NCBI GenBank assembly: GCA_025330725.1
Contig: JAIWND010000003.1
Location: 558,001-622,000 of the forward strand
Length of the DNA stretch: 64,000 bases
Direction of reading: 5' to 3'
Origin: Chlamydoabsidia padenii
Lineage: Eukaryota > Mucoromycota > Mucoromycetes > Mucorales > Cunninghamellaceae
Shown: positions 13,137 to 24,621 of the stretch, one piece after another
Layout: every line of letters starts with the position of its first letter
Position numbering within the stretch: the first letter of the stretch is position 1
The notes under the pieces: model-generated
The model's database searches: none
What the model was told of the DNA's origin: nothing
Seen by the model: only the letters and a program-made list of their open reading frames with translations
Made by a program: the position numbers and the translations under genes

Positions 13137-13749
13137 ATAAATCCCAATCATTGGGTAAACAAGAATGTGGGGTAATTACGATCACATAATATGTTTTCTA
13201 GTCATGGAGACCAACTCCCCTCGACCTCTAACTTTATACTCAGCTATACTTTTTATTTATTAGCATAATTGACTACTGCTGTTCATTATGATTTTTATTT
13301 GTGAACCACTCAAGTTTTGAAAAAAAGAAAAAAGTCTATGGCATGTCAACCATTTCATATTACATTGTCTGAAGCCTCATTCCAAGTGGCACAAAAGCAT
13401 TGTTCAATCTATATATCACATAATCTATAGAGTATCTGTTTATATTCTTTCCATCTGAAAAAAAGACCCTCAGATTCTCAAAGCCAATTTCACATCAAAA
13501 GACGTCTCCATCTTGCCCTGAAAGCTTCGAGCTGGTAATGGTCGGCATTCAAATATTTTGGCTAGTGTGTCATGAATTTGAAATGATTATGTATTCATAT
13601 GCATATTAATTTGAACTTTTGAGATGATGTACCATGTAATAAGTTGAGAGTCAAAGTTTATATCACATCGACAACCCAAAAAAGGACATAATCGGAGTTT
13701 AATCATCAAATCGATGCATGAATCACATTTATGGGCGGATTTTAATCAA

Positions 13750-14998
13750 GTTTAATTTATTATAAGTGAGTTCAAATACAAAGCTACATAATATTCAAGA
13801 AACACAACTAATATAAAGCGTAAAAAAAAAAAGACTATTCTAAACCAGATCGTTGTGGTTAATTGTGGATGACGTTCATAGCGGCACCAGTAGACGTCAA
13901 AGTGATGACCATCCAACCAGTAATACCTACCATGTTTCGTGGCACATTCCCCCATCAATTGTAGCCCTTCGATCGCCCGAGTCAATTCCACGTCACCCAC
14001 ATCCATAGATGTATGTAATTCCAGAGTCATAGATGATTAATTATACCCGCTTCGTTTGGTGTAATGGTAAGTCAGAGTCGAATTAATTCAAGGGTCCGCC
14101 GTAGTGATTTCCACTTGTCGTTAATGCTGCACAAATGTCAATGTACCTCCAATGCCAAGTACAATCCCAAAGAATCCTAGAAAGAGGTTTAGTATCTTGC
14201 TATGATTTCTGATCAACCAACTTTTTTTTTCCGATTAGACTGTACCTGTAACTTGCCCTGCTTCCACAATTTGAATACGAATTTATTCAGCATAGTAATC
14301 ATAGATGGCCTGATGCAATACTACAAATCTACAGCCAATGATGTTATCAAAGGAGACAAAGTAAACCAGCGCAAAAGCAACGGTTGATTAGTACATCATA
14401 TTATCATTTACCGTCCCCTTTCATCTTTTTTTTGGTCTACTTTACCTTGTGTTACAACTATCCCCTGAAGCTACAATCCAATATCTTGCGCCACTGATTG
14501 TTGACATAAACCCAGATAAGAGTGTTTAGCCTACTTGAGTAGACATAAAATACTGTTCAGTGATGAGTCATTGTCGTTTTATCAGGTTGGATCACAATTA
14601 TTTTACCTTCAAAGAAGAAGAGACAACAGAGAGGCTGAAAGTGTAAAGAGGGATTTGGGTTGACCTTGCCGTAACTATACTTCACTGGTCTGTTGAAGAT
14701 ATTTCAAATCAAAAGACCTCTTGAGTTGCTTCTACATGACAAAAACAGATAGTTAGTTATTCAAACGAAGAAGCATTAGCGCTTTTACCTTTAGGTTAAA
14801 GAATGGAAGTAGAGTAGTCTACCGTTCAATAAGAGTCAACCATTGTCGAGAGGCATGTGTTATAACTATTCAAAGAAGAGGTGTTGATCGATAAAGTAAA
14901 ACATTTCAGTAGAGTACGTACGATCAAGCTGAATGGAGAAATGTGGAAGGTGGGAGTAGAGAAAGAAGAATAAAAAGAAGGGGAAATGTTTCCATTTC
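13750..14998 (-). pseudogene. Decayed gene for a secreted LysM-like protein
   Basis: Minus-strand remnants appear in the right order for one secreted protein. A signal-peptide ORF starts at about 14992 (METFPLLFILLSLLPPSTFL) but meets TGA at 14924-14926. A piece reading RYWIVASGDSCNT near 14500-14455 has the YxVxSGDxC start of a LysM domain. Near 14260 the NSYSNC and VEAGQVTG pieces that would end a LysM lie in different frames. A hydrophobic piece lies near 14180-14130, and an ORF from 14030 has GECATKHGRYYWLDGHHFD with paired Cys. A minus AATAAA lies near 13757 and a promoter element at 15011-15023. Splice-like edges flank most pieces, but no intron set gives an open frame. A very intron-rich living gene is the alternative. 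Confidence 0.4.
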
Positions 14999-15010
14999 AA
15001 TGGATAAATT

Positions 15011-15023
15011 TTCAAATCCCGCC
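15011..15023 (-). promoter_or_regulatory. TTCAAATCCCGCC element before the decayed LysM-like locus
   Basis: Exact copy of the repeated promoter element, 20-30 bp upstream of the signal-peptide ATG at about 14992. It suggests the locus once had, or still has, a working promoter. Confidence 0.45.
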
Positions 15024-15368
15024 ACCTGCCCTGAAAACAAAAAATGGTATGCACCAAATTTAAACCGTATGATCCCCATACTTGTAGCAATCCCTATTTG
15101 TAAACTAATCATTTTCACCTCTTCTTGTAGTGAACTCGTCAAGAGCAACATAATCTTTTGCTTGGTTGGTCTTTTAGCGGAATTTAGACAATAGCTAGAC
15201 ATAGATTTTTAGTTATACACATTATTGCCATCCTTAAATGAAAGAACTTGTTTCAATATATTGGATAATAACAGGTCAATGCTTTGATCTTCTCTTTAGG
15301 TATTCTTCATTCGACTGGGTTCTTCAAATTCCTTTTGCAGATTGGTGGGAATTTTTGTGGCTGGTATT

Positions 15369-15381
15369 TTTAAATCCCGCC
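15369..15381 (+). promoter_or_regulatory. TTTAAATCCCGCC promoter element of RPL11
   Basis: Exact copy, 72 bp before the RPL11 ATG, followed by a T/C-rich leader. Confidence 0.6.
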
Positions 15382-15452
15382 AGGTCTTTTTTTGAACCTC
15401 ACCCAGCTTTTTTTATTGTAGACTTTCTCTTTCTCCCAATACTTCAACAACC

Positions 15453-16462
15453 ATGGTAAGTATTTGGAAAAAAAAAAAAAAAGAACGAACATGATAATGA
15501 TCAATAGAGCAAGTATGGCATGGTCATTGCAGAATAGATGGATGGATGGATGGATGGATGAGTGGATAGGTAGGTGGATGGACATCTGGTGGAGCAAAAT
15601 CATAACGGGGGATCTTTACATTCATGGGACAACATCATTCACCACATTAGCCAACTAGAACAAAAAAAAAAAAAAAAACACCACTGTATATATTGCACGA
15701 CTACAACACGTATTGTCTTATCACCATCAACGGCAACATTGAACGACAACAAGACTCTTTCTCTCTTTTGGACCATTTCCCTTTTTCTGCTTTGACCATC
15801 CATACTCCACTACCCATTCTCACTTTATACTTACCACTTCTTCCCTCTCTTTCTAGAGTGCCGAACAGAAGCCCGCTGCTGCCAATCCCATGAAGTCTCT
15901 TCACATTGAAAAGCTCGTTCTCAACATCTCTGTTGGTGAATCTGGTGATCGTTTGACCCGTGCTGCCAAGGTGCTCGAACAATTGACTGGTCAAACCCCT
16001 GTGTACTCCAAGGCCCGTTACACTGTCCGTACTTTTGGTATCCGTCGTAACGAAAAGATCTCTGTCCATGTCACTGTCCGTGGTCCCAAGGCTGAAGAAA
16101 TCTTGGAACGTGGTCTCAAGGTCAAGGAATACGAATTGCGTGATCGCAACTTCTCTGCTACTGGTAACTTTGGCTTTGGTATTGATGAACATATCGACTT
16201 GGGTATCAAGTACGATCCTTCCATTGGTATTTACGGTATGGATTACTATGTCGTCATGGGTCGCCCTGGTTTCCGTGTCGCTCGTCGTAAGCGTGCTCAA
16301 TCTTCCGTTGGTGTCAACCACAAGATCAAGAAGTCTGAATCTGTTGAATGGTTCAAGTCTCGCGTAAGTACTTGTCAGAAAATAGAAATATGGGTCTATT
16401 GTAACTAATCTCTCTTTTTTTATTTGATCTACTAGTTCGATGGTATCGTCTTGAACAAATAA
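15453..16462 (+). CDS. RPL11: 60S ribosomal protein L11 (uL5)
   Basis: Large-subunit protein that binds 5S rRNA in the central protuberance. Exons: 15453-15455 (the ATG alone), 15857-16363, 16436-16462, encoding 178 aa. The start [13 protein letters not shown] is followed by the highly conserved L11 core ([57 protein letters not shown]) and ends in FDGIVLNK. The first intron is 401 nt, far longer than others in the window, and sits directly after the start codon, a common arrangement in fungal ribosomal-protein genes. It contains a GATG microsatellite. Codon use is strongly biased to C/G-ending optimal codons, as expected of a highly expressed gene. Confidence 0.97.
15536..15560 (+). repeat. 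(GATG)n microsatellite in RPL11 intron 1
   Basis: Six tandem GATG units, then degenerate GGTGGATGG copies to about 15582. No coding role. Confidence 0.85.
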
Positions 16463-17049
16463 ATTGTTTGTCTCCCCTTTTACTTTTATTTACCAACCGT
16501 TTATGCATTCTTCAAACACGAATAAAAAGTAGAACTAGTTTTTGTTTGGGCCATTGTCTTTGTAATTTGTTGTGGGATGGAATGTTAATGAGGTACGTGG
16601 ATGTATAGGAAATGCTTGACTTGGTAGATGACTAGCCATGCCTTGTCAAATGGGAAGAGGGTGGGGGCACATGCCTTTTATCTTGATATGATTGCATAAT
16701 AGGTGCGGGGGAAAACTTGACCCTCAATATGATACGTATAACATGCTGTGGGGTGAATGTGCTTTACTGGGCCACCTCAAGAGGGGAATAATTTCTTCCA
16801 CATAATGCAAATCCCACCATTTATGCAAAATTCAACCCCGCCGTGTTTGTGTTGGAACGGTGCATGTTTCAAAATGTTATATTGTTTCCATGGTTTTATT
16901 GTAAAGGTGCTTTTATTAAATAATACAAAGTTCTAATGTTTAAAAAAAATGGACAGGTATAATAGATGACAAGATAATGCTAACTAACAAAGTAAAGAGG
17001 GAAGGGACAGGGGGTAAAGATGATAATTCCAAGTGGTTGACCATCAGGG
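16463..17049. other. Convergent 3' spacer between RPL11 and the TFIIIA-like gene
   Basis: Contains the RPL11 AATAAA near 16520 and the minus-strand signal of the TFIIIA-like gene near 16920. Two promoter-element variants (AAATCCCACC near 16810, TTCAACCCCGCC near 16834) have no gene start beside them. No supported ORF. Confidence 0.5.
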
Positions 17050-18665
17050 TCATACGTTATTATCGCTAGAATCATTATCCATGCCGATGCCAGACGTAGT
17101 ATCATCCCCGTTTGCTGCAATAGACGCCACATCTGATTTGTGCATACGGCTCTGTAAATGTCGTTCCAGATCGTATTCCCGCATAAATTTATGTTGGCAG
17201 CCAGCAAAGGGACAACTATATTTCCTTTTATCATCATTGGTGTAGTTGAATCCAGAGAGTGCTTCTAAAAGTGTGGTCTGTCTTGTCTTTGTCTTTTTTG
17301 GTGATTTGATCGGTGAGGATGTCACGTTATCCATTGTTCCATCGTTTGTCTGAGTAGTGTTCTCTATTTTTTTCTATAATACATCAAGATACATTAGTAA
17401 AACAAACAAAAAAAAAAAAAAAGATATTTCCATCTTTTTTTTTTTTTTTTTACCTTGTGTGATTGTTCATGTTTTAGCCAATAGGTTCGATAATGGAAGG
17501 CCTGGTCACAATTGTCAAAGGAACATGTAAAACGAGGTTCTGGGTTATGTTTGTTCTTGACATGGAGTCGTAGAGCCTTTTTCTAATAGGATGATGTTAC
17601 AAAAGGAGAAGGGTGAGTATCATACATAACCTGTTTACATTGATATCTTACCGAAGAAAAGTCTTTTCCGCAACCTTCATGATCACATGGCACCCTTCCA
17701 GTCGATGAGTGACTTTCCCTTCTGTGTCGGGTCATGATAGCCCGCCGAGCAAATGATTTATGACAAATGTCGCATTCCACAGGATGACTTGTATTGACAT
17801 GATGTTGAAGTTCAGACCATTTTGTGAATTTGGTATCACAACCAGGTTCCGTACAAAGGTATCGTTGAATCGCTATATAATATATGAGAGAATCAGTCAA
17901 TTGAGAATACAAATATACCATGTCCTTTTTTAAATATTACCTGAATGCACGGTATCAATGTGATATTGTAATCGGTTTTTCCATTGAAAACTAGAATCAC
18001 AACCAGGATATTGACAAGGATGAGGTTTCTTGTTAGTATGAATACACATGTGTCGACGGAGTTGGTATTTCTTGGAGTAAGCAGCTGTGCAGTCTTGCCA
18101 GTCGCATCGGTGAGACAATGGGACGTTATGGATCGCTTCTTCATGTCGTTTAAGCTGGTGCTTCAGATTGAAGGCTCGATCACATTGACTACATTTGTGG
18201 GTTCGGAGGGTTTTAGGATCGTGGACTTGACAATGCACCGTTAATTGGCCTTTTCTTTGATATGCTTTATCACAACCGGGGAACGGGCAAGTAAAGGGTT
18301 TCTGTATAAAGGAAGAATAACAAATTGGTCAGTGAGAGAGTACCATATAATAATAATAAACTACTTACTTCACCAGTATGACTGAGAAGATGATCAGACA
18401 GCTTTGCTTTTGCAGTGTACATTTTGCCACAATCAGGATAAGGACAGGCATGATTCTTCTTGGGTCGTTTCACTTTCTTGGTCTTATTGGCTGAATTGGT
18501 GCAAGTCGTCGAGGGATTAGGATCCTGATTACTGAGTGTTGTAGATCGAGAAGATTCAAGGTAATAGTCGCTGTCGCTGCTGCTATCATGGTCACTATAG
18601 TCGGTTGGTAAATAGTCTTTGTCGTCTTTAATAGGTCGTTTAGCCGGGATAGCCAAGGCCGCCAT
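17050..18665 (-). CDS. Ten-finger C2H2 protein, TFIIIA-like
   Basis: Probable transcription factor IIIA, which binds the internal control region of 5S rRNA genes and 5S RNA itself. Exons: 18369-18665, 17941-18301, 17652-17872, 17454-17582, 17050-17373, giving 443 aa. After an acidic/Ser-rich N-terminus there are ten C2H2 units, for example CPYPDCGKMYTAKAKLSDH, CPFPGCDKAYQRKGQLTVH and CQYPGCDSSFQWKNRLQYH. Most use the CxxxxC spacing typical of TFIIIA, with nine units nearly contiguous and the tenth separated by a basic linker. Irregular linkers (DPKTLRTHK between fingers 2 and 3) also fit TFIIIA. Another C2H2 regulator remains possible because fast-evolving TFIIIA is hard to prove by eye. Confidence 0.75.
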
Positions 18666-19054
18666 GGTGGATTAATGACCAAGATAAAAGTTAAAGAAGA
18701 GTGACTTTGGATATTATTTTTTTTCTTTTTTACCTACACTTTATTATTTCAAATTCCGATAATTCCTTCTTCCTGGTTACCAATCAATCAACTGATCCAT
18801 ACCAAGTTGGCATGAAGATTTATACACAGAGAAGTTTTATATACAGAGAAATTTTTTATTTTGAAGTAAAGGATAAACAAAAAAAAAAAAAAAAAGAGAT
18901 ATACATAGATATGTTTTGTTCTTTTCAAGAATCAAACAAATAAAGAAGTAAACTAACCTAAGGAAAAGGGAAGATAACCAGTGACAATAAATAAAAAAAG
19001 GCGATGACATATGTACAGATTATAAACTATGGGGGGGGGGGGGCGGGAATACTA
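18666..19054. other. Spacer between the TFIIIA-like promoter and the short zinc protein
   Basis: Promoter of the TFIIIA-like gene, with a TTTCAAATTCCGATAA variant of the repeated element near 18747, a poly(A) run near 18880 and a G-run just before the next gene's 3' end. No ORF supported. Confidence 0.45.
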
Positions 19055-19408
19055 TTATTTAAAGCTACTACCATAAGACATGGACCTTCTTCTGGCACCT
19101 TCAAAAGCGTTTTGGATTGATATACCAGTTGGCATCCATAAAGGAGGAGACGAGCCAAGTTCTTGAGGAATGTCGTTGGTTGGTGAGCTTGCCATGGAAG
19201 AAGAAGGAGAGACGGGACTTGTGCTAAATTGGAAGGGTCCCGAGTAGATGGATGGTAATGATGATGATGAGGCATGTTGCTGTTGTTGAGTTTGGAATGC
19301 AGCAGTGTCAGACAACCGTCGATGATGGAAGGAAGCACATGCTGAAGTATGAGTTGAGAAGGAGCCTGGTTTTTCAAAGGTGCGTCCACATTTACAACGG
19401 AATGGCAT
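19055..19408 (-). CDS. Short protein with an N-terminal C2H2-like finger
   Basis: Single exon, 117 aa, with start at 19408 (MPFRCKCGRTFEKPGSFSTH). The head has Cys-x-Cys, then His-x3-Cys twenty residues later (FRCKCGRTFEKPG, STHTSAC), a minimal zinc-finger-like arrangement. The rest is low-complexity Ser/Gln/Pro, ending ARRRSMSYGSSFK with a possible basophilic kinase site (RRRSMS). An in-frame ATG lies upstream at 19507, but the added residues are translated leader (Phe-rich, poly-T derived), so the inner ATG is preferred. Family and function are not recognised. A nucleic-acid-binding or signalling adaptor role would be guesswork. Confidence 0.6.
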   Translation of the reverse strand: MPFRCKCGRTFEKPGSFSTHTSACASFHHRRLSDTAAFQTQQQQHASSSSLPSIYSGPFQFSTSPVSPSSSMASSPTNDIPQELGSSPPLWMPTGISIQNAFEGARRRSMSYGSSFK

Positions 19409-19713
19409 TTTAGAAAGAAAGAAAGAGAGAAAGAGAGAGAAGATAAAAAAAAAAAATAGTTTATATGCCCGCCAAAACGGCGTGGGAACGACAAAGTGTG
19501 CGACCATCCATCGACGCCCAATGAAAGCATTGCGGTGGTTAAAAAAGATAAGATAAAGACAGGACGTGAGATACAGTTAGAGTGCATGAATCAAACAAAA
19601 AAGGAGACATCCTTTTATTATATCATACTAAAAAAAAAAAAAAAAAAATCTAAATCTAAATCTAAAATCATACATCTAAAAAAAAAAAAAAAAAAAGCAG
19701 GAGACCACCTCCA

Positions 19714-21526
19714 TCAATTTGCTGGTAAGAATTCCCTTTTCATATTGAGTTGTAGTCTTGAACTTATAGTTTCCAGTCGCACGGCACATAGTGTGAGAAT
19801 ATTGTTGTCCATTAGATGTATACCACAAATACCACGCAGTAAGATCAATTTGAGCATCCGGCAAGGTTTATTGACACATTTAGTACATACTTCCATGGCA
19901 TGATGATCCTTTAATTCCAACAATGAGCCAATATGTTGGTCATCGACAGTGATAGCACATGCATCGTCCAAATAAAGGGTCTTGTCCTGTACACCAGTAG
20001 ATGCCTTGATAGCTTGACTGATAAAGTTAAGTTTGGTCCGATTATCTTCACACATTTCCATTGTCAATAAGATGGATCCATGTTGATTGGTTTGATGTTG
20101 AGGGTAATGGACTTGTATACAGATGTCAGCCACTTGCACCAACAATGCATGAGCAACACCTTCCCGCTTGTATTGCAATTGTGTCATATTCCAATTCTGT
20201 TGATCAAAAGATGTTGTATCCGATAAAGGTGATACTGTTGCAGCATTGTTGTTATCATTCTGTTCTTGTTCTTGTTGTAATTGTTGTTTTTGTAATTGTC
20301 GTTTTGTTGGTAAAATGCTGATGATTCGTACATCCTGTAGTAAGAGTAGTACCTCGGGACTGCCTTCTTCACCAAATCCATCCACAGTTTTCCTTGCTGT
20401 CATGAGTTTTTCCACCAGTTGCCTAAACACATAGTATTGTGCATCCTTTAGCAAGTTTTTCCTATGTGTCTCGTCCCTGATAGTGATGGTGTAGCCACGT
20501 AGATGATTTACAATGTCCGCAAAGTTGTCAGGGTCCCGATCGATGTAAGGAGGCGCACCTTGTTCTCTACCACCATGAGGACTGAATAATGAATGCATCA
20601 AAGGACCAGTAAAAAAGTTGTTTTTCCCATCTATGATAATAACATGTGTCAGTAAAGAGTGTCTTCCCTCTTTTTTTTTTTCCCACACACGCTCTGCCCT
20701 ACTGTATAAGTTTTGTTTTTTATTTACCTTTTCGAAGTAGATCCCATGAGAGTCTAAATACACGACCACCCACATTGACAAACAGGAATTCTTGAAGGGT
20801 TTTGTACAATCTTTGTAATCCATAATAACGCGCATCATTCAGTAGATCTTGGTTTTGAGTATCATCCACCGGTCGCACATAGTAACCACGTAAATGATGG
20901 ACAATCATTTCAAAGATACCAGCATCACGATCCACATACATTACCCGAGTGTTAGATTGGCGTCGAAAGTAGTTGACAAAAAAGTTGGTAGGTCCATCAC
21001 TTTTGAGAGATTCCCAGGAGAGTCGAAAGGTCTTGCCACCCACGATCACCGTATACACCGATTGATTGGCAGGTTCACCATTGGTTGTTGCTTCAGTTTT
21101 ACGTTTCCTTCCTACTAATGACATATTCGGACTGGTATTGACTTGTTGAGGTTTATTGATAGTGGTATTGAAAGGTGCCTTGGTGGTTGGTATACTGGGT
21201 TGTTGTTGAGTAATAAAGGACGGGTTCAACGGGTTTGAAGGTGAGGGTATAAGGGTATCAGATTTTTGTTGCTTTTGTTGTTCTTTCTGAGTGCTTGATG
21301 ATGGCTGCAGTATTGGTGTTGTTGATGTTGGCAGGTTGGTGGATGTCGTTTCAAGTGAATCAGTAACAAATTGGAAAAAGTCGTCTGGTATTTGATTTCC
21401 AAACAAAAAGTCGGCAGGAATACCAGAAAGATTGTTGTTGAAGGCAAATGGGTAGTTGAAGCCACCAAGTTGAGGTTCCTCGTAGGGTTGATTTGATGAC
21501 CCTTCTTTTGATGTGGAATCCTGCAT
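19714..21526 (-). CDS. Protein with two T1-type BTB/POZ domains (KCTD-like)
   Basis: Two exons (20728-21526 and 19714-20630) encode 571 aa. A Gln/Pro/Thr-rich N-terminal third is followed by two potassium-channel-tetramerisation-type BTB units. The first starts YTVIVGGKTFRLSWESLKSD and contains YVDRDAGIFEMIVHHLRGY; the second starts FLFVNVGGRVFRLSWDLLRK and contains IDRDPDNFADIVNHLRGY. A Gln-rich linker and a C-terminal domain of about 180 residues without recognised motif follow. T1-BTB proteins commonly oligomerise and can act as Cullin-3 adaptors; whether this one does is unknown. An alternative ATG at 21568 would add 14 residues. The promoter element lies at 21601-21612. Confidence 0.85.
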
Positions 21527-21600
21527 TGTTAAAGAGAGAAGAAGAGAAGGAAACCCGATTAATGACAAATATTAAAAGAGTGAGGTCCGATCACGAAATA

Positions 21601-21612
21601 TTCAAATCCCGC
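21601..21612 (-). promoter_or_regulatory. TTCAAATCCCGC promoter element of the BTB gene
   Basis: 75 bp upstream of the preferred start and 33 bp upstream of the alternative start. A 26-nt T tract lies just outside it. Confidence 0.55.
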
Positions 21613-21859
21613 TAGCTGTCTGTCCTGATGGAAGGTGCTCGAAGGCGGCCTTTTTTTTTTTTTTTTTTTTTTTTTTGGTCTTGTTTTTTCTCCTCCTTTT
21701 TTTATTTTTGTTTTTCTTTCCCCTATTCCATCTTTTTTTTTTGTGTCAGTTCTGACTTGGAACATCCTTCCTTCACCCTTCTCTTTTATTATTGATCACG
21801 CACGTCCTTGTACATTCTATACTATTTACCTACTGTATCTTGTAATATATTTATAAACA

Positions 21860-23923
21860 ATGGCCACTCCCATGGATATCGATTCTGCCCCTTCTTCGTA
21901 AGTAACTCTTTGGCAACAAACAATCCTCCCTCCCTATAGACAACACGCCACTTTGATGGACTTTTGTGTATGACTGTGGTGACAACATATTGTAGATATG
22001 CACGCTAATCCTTCATTCTTCCTCTTTTATCATATAGATCTGAAGAGATCAAGGCTCAAGCTAATCAAGAATACAAGACTGGAAACTATAAACAAGCTGT
22101 CAAACTTTATGGTGATGCTATTGGTAAGTGATAAAACCAGGGAACCAGATGTGTCTATTATGAACACCGATCGATCTAATATTAAACGTACCTTCTTCTT
22201 TAAAATATACATATATGGAAACCCAATAGATGCTTCACCGGATAACTCTACTTATTATGCCAATCGTGCAGCAGCATTGATTATGTTGGGTAACTACAAG
22301 GATGCAGCCACTGACTGTCGCAAGGCTGTCGATCTGGATCCAAGCAACATCAAGGCGTTACTTCGTGGTGCCAAATGCCACATGAACCTGGGCAACGTGG
22401 AAGAAGCAGGCCGACTTTACGACAAGGCATTATCATTGGACAAGAACAATGCTCAGGCAAAACGGGAACACAACAATCTTTACTATGTCAAGAACTATTT
22501 GGCTCAAATGCAAGTGTATATGGATAATAAACAATGGGGTTTGGCTCGTAACAGTTTGAATCAAGCTTTGAAATTGGTGGATCAAGACAATGTGCCTCAG
22601 AAATGGAAGGTCTGGCAAGCTGAATGTGCTCTGGGTGAAAAGAATTACTCTGAAGCTAGTCGTATTGTAAAGTAAGTAACAAGGGAAAGAAAGAAAGAGG
22701 GTCTTGTGTTACTAACTGAATGTATTATTATTTTAGCTCTCTGGTTCGCATGGATTCTCAAAACCCTGATGCTTTGCTCCTACGTGCACGTGTATTTTAT
22801 GGCCAAGGTGACAATGCAAAGACAGCTGCTCATTGTACTGAAGCTCTCCGGTGTGACCCTGATTTTGCCAAGGCTCGTACTCTACTCAAGAAAGCACGTG
22901 CCATTGAAAACAAGAAGGAAGCCGGGAATGCTGCCTTCAAATCCAATCAATTACAAGAAGCCTATGATGCCTATACTTCAGCTTTGGAACTCGACCCTGA
23001 TAACTCGATAATGAATGCCAAGTTGTATTCAAACAGAGCTGCCGTACTACAAAAGGTAAAAACACAGAAAAAAAAAAAAAAAAAAAAAAAGAGAGAGAAA
23101 TAATGGGGGTGGCGTACAAAAAGATAAGGGGGAAAAAAAAAGTAATCACAAAGATGGATCATGGGAAGAAATTTTAGGTTGGGAAAAGGTATGATTCTAA
23201 TCAACCTGTTACCTTTTATAGTTGAAGAAGTTTGATGAAGCTTTACAAGACTGTGACAAGGCATTGGAATTGGATCCTGACTTTACAAAGGTGTATAGTC
23301 GTCGTGCTGCTTGTTATATGGAAACCGAACAATACGAAGAAGCTACCAGGGATTATAAACGATTGGTCGAAGTCGATGCTGGCAATCGAGGTAAGTCATC
23401 ATCATTCCAAAATAGTCTCATTTTTTTTTTTAAATCATTAAACTCCTTTGATTTAGAATACCGCAATCTCCTTCGCAAAGCTGAATTGGAACTCAAGAAA
23501 TCACAACGCAAGGATTACTACAAGGTACTCGGTGTATCAAAGGACGCCGGTGAATCAGAAATTAAAAAGGCTTATCGAAAACTCGCGCTGCAATACCATC
23601 CGGACAAGAATGCTGGTGATACCAAGGCGGAAGCTCGATTCAAGGAAGTGGGTGAAGCTTATGCCATTCTCAGCGATTCACAAAAGAAGGCTCGATACGA
23701 CTCTGGAGTCGACTTAGATGGTGGCATGGGTGGTGGTGCTGGTGGATTTGAAGCAGGTGGTGTAGATATCAATGACATCTTTGCACAAATGTTTGCTGGC
23801 GGCGGCGGTATGGGTGGTGGCTTCCCTGGCGGTGGCATGGGTGGTGGATTCTCTAGTGGTGGATTCCCTGGTGGTGGTCAACGTGCTCATCCTGGTGGTT
23901 ATGGTGGTTTCCACTTTGGTTAG
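21860..23923 (+). CDS. TPR and J-domain co-chaperone, DNAJC7 (TPR2)-like
   Basis: Cytosolic co-chaperone that hands clients between Hsp70 and Hsp90. Exons: 21860-21897, 22038-22123, 22230-22671, 22737-23055, 23222-23390, 23457-23923, giving 506 aa. At least seven TPR units are readable ([45 protein letters not shown]-type units further on), then a J domain: [32 protein letters not shown] with the HPD triad, and [16 protein letters not shown]. The tail is a Gly/Phe/Met-rich low-complexity stretch. Order and length match DNAJC7 orthologues. The polyadenylation signal lies about 140 bp after the stop. Confidence 0.93.
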
Positions 23924-24402
23924 AGTAGGCAAATCCTTCCTCCTGAAACACATACATTTTTTACTCTTCATCCTCACATCTCCCCTTCTTAGATATTGTT
24001 AATGCACATTACTAGATTTTTACGTTATCCACCTCTTCTTTTTTTTTTTTTTTTATATCATTTGAAATAAAACATCATTCATATATACATTTTAAATAAA
24101 AGATTCTCGGGGCGGGTATTCAATCTTGGAAGAAGATCAAACGTCAAGTCAAATCACTCTGTTACAACGGTCGGTTTTGCGTTTTGCCAGTTATACATGT
24201 AGTACAGAATTAGAACGTGGCGATGTCACACGGGATATATAAAATAAAAGAGGTTGACATAATAATCGTCGCTTTAAACTGATGGGGGGAGGAACATTGT
24301 CATTGTTCAAAAATGTTCAAACGCCGACAGAAAAGGCGGGTCAACTATAAAACCAGCTGGATGGTTTAACCGATCCTTTTTTTTTTTCCTTCTGCTTTTA
24401 GA

Positions 24403-24621
24403 ATGTCACTTTACCTTTGCCTCTCTTATTCATTCATGTCTGTATCTACTTCTTCATCTAAACCTATTCATCAAACTACAGGATGCTGTAAAATCTGTGG
24501 ATCTCGTGTCCATCGAACCGAAGTAAGTGTTGCAAAAAATAGACATTCCCTCTTATACGTATGTGATATTCATATTCTTTTGATTTATGTATAGTATTGC
24601 CCAGTGTCTCCTAGAAAATGA
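24403..24621 (+). CDS. Tiny Cys-rich protein
   Basis: Two exons (24403-24522, 24595-24621) encode 48 aa, or 37 aa if the second ATG at 24436 is used. The conserved-looking part is CCKICGSRVHRTEYCPVSP, a CxxC followed by a third Cys eleven residues later. A TATAAAA box lies at about 24348 and GC-rich motifs just before it, so transcription is plausible. The intron has GTAAGT and ATAG ends. No family is recognised; it could be a small metal-binding protein or chance. Confidence 0.35.

Noticed and set aside
14042..14098. tRNA-like string (CGTTTGGTGTAATGGTAAG)
   Set aside because: Resembles a D-arm, but no anticodon or T-arm pairing or acceptor stem can be formed.
15456..15856. snoRNA in RPL11 intron 1
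   Set aside because: Only a weak C-box-like TGATAATGA; no paired D box or terminal stem seen.
19409..19507. Upstream in-frame start of the short zinc protein
   Set aside because: The extra 33 residues are Phe/Leu runs from T-rich leader and precede a good ATG at 19408.
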